From NCBI GenBank assembly GCA_027489835.1, contig JAIXZF010000035.1:1-5853 (forward strand): 5,853 bases of DNA, given 5' to 3'. The notes beneath the pieces are model-generated. The model was not told the DNA's origin, searched no databases, and saw only the letters and a program-made list of their open reading frames with translations. Every line of letters starts with the position of its first letter. Within the stretch, counting starts at the first letter, position 1. Shown here piece by piece: positions 5,531 to 5,853 of the stretch. The translations under genes and the position numbers were made by a program. The DNA is from Hyphomicrobiales bacterium (GTDB taxonomy: Bacteria; Pseudomonadota; Alphaproteobacteria; Rhizobiales; Beijerinckiaceae).

Positions 5531-5853
5531 ATGGCCGGGAAGGTCGCGAACCCACGCACGAACTGGGTCGTGTTCGTGGTCGCCAGCCTCTATCTCGCCG
5601 CGCAGGCCGGCTGGCGCTACTTCGTACGGGCAGGCGAATGGCCGCCCGCATCGGTGCGCTATTTTGAGATCGGCATCGACGTCGCGATGTCGCTGGCGAT
5701 CCTCGCGCTTTACAACACATTTCGGAAAGATCCTGCACGGCAGGGGATCGCCACCGTCCTCATCATCATCGCAATCATTGGGATGCTGGTCATCTTCGGC
5801 ATCCGCTTCGGCAGCGACGTCGGGTGGGCGACAGGGCATCGGCTGAACTGGAC
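5531..5853 (+). CDS. Membrane protein of unknown function, 3' end beyond the window
   Basis: The first 107 codons of a plus-strand gene, open to the last base. GGAGG at 5520-5524 stands 6 bases before the ATG at 5531, a near-ideal spacing. Predicted membrane segments lie at about 12-26, 47-61 and 73-91; the third is very hydrophobic (TVLIIIAIIGMLVIFG). Segments 1 and 2 are joined by an aromatic, partly basic loop (WRYFVRAGEWPP), and segments 2 and 3 by a short basic loop (FRKDPARQG) probably in the cytoplasm. Codon use is G/C-ended, like the other genes. It is transcribed away from the envelope-protein genes across a 131-base region. I do not recognise the family, and the total length is unknown. 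Confidence 0.7.
   Translation, partial: MAGKVANPRTNWVVFVVASLYLAAQAGWRYFVRAGEWPPASVRYFEIGIDVAMSLAILALYNTFRKDPARQGIATVLIIIAIIGMLVIFGIRFGSDVGWATGHRLNW

Overview
The window is uniformly GC-rich, with strong G/C bias at third codon positions. Several products look like alphaproteobacterial, Hyphomicrobiales-type proteins: an AprI/Inh-type inhibitor, a DenD-type sugar-acid dehydrogenase, a 2-keto-3-deoxy-L-fuconate dehydrogenase-like SDR and an atypical Ogt with a PCHRV active site. It looks like chromosomal sequence. I see no transposase, phage gene, CRISPR array, tRNA or rRNA.

Layout. (1) 31-813 (+): a secreted protein with two AprI/Inh-like domains. (2) 2601-847 (-): a two-gene operon, an SDR followed after 24 bases by a D-erythronate dehydrogenase (DenD) homologue, convergent with gene 1. 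(3) 2602-2942: no intact gene, but two gene remnants lie back to back. One is the C-terminus of a Cys-rich protein on the minus strand (2731-2814), the other the C-terminus of a VOC/glyoxalase-type protein on the plus strand (2805-2915). Both have lost their 5' ends at the same point, which looks like a deletion scar. (4) 2943-3524 (+): an O6-alkylguanine-DNA alkyltransferase with an intact catalytic Cys, 27 bases after the VOC remnant. (5) 5399-3648 (-): four small genes for exported or membrane proteins of unknown function. The first two (4734-5399 and 4424-4729) are 4 bases apart and surely co-transcribed. The next two (4032-4367 and 3648-3884) each encode a two-helix membrane protein and may belong to the same unit. 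(6) 5403-5530: a divergent control region with a candidate promoter and a GTGAC-N5-GTCAC inverted repeat. (7) 5531 to the window end (+): the start of an unrecognised multi-helix membrane protein with a strong RBS, cut by the window edge.

How the genes fit together. The SDR and DenD pair should oxidise sugar acids with NAD(P), but no kinase, isomerase, aldolase or transporter is visible, so the pathway is incomplete here. The alkyltransferase repairs alkylated DNA and may descend from a VOC-ogt unit whose first gene has decayed. The 3.6-5.4 kb block is a set of small envelope proteins with no assigned role. I found no clear evidence of a new multi-gene defence or mobile system. The most unusual points are the double-truncation scar, the coupled secreted Cys-containing pair, and the changed Arg-finger position in the alkyltransferase.
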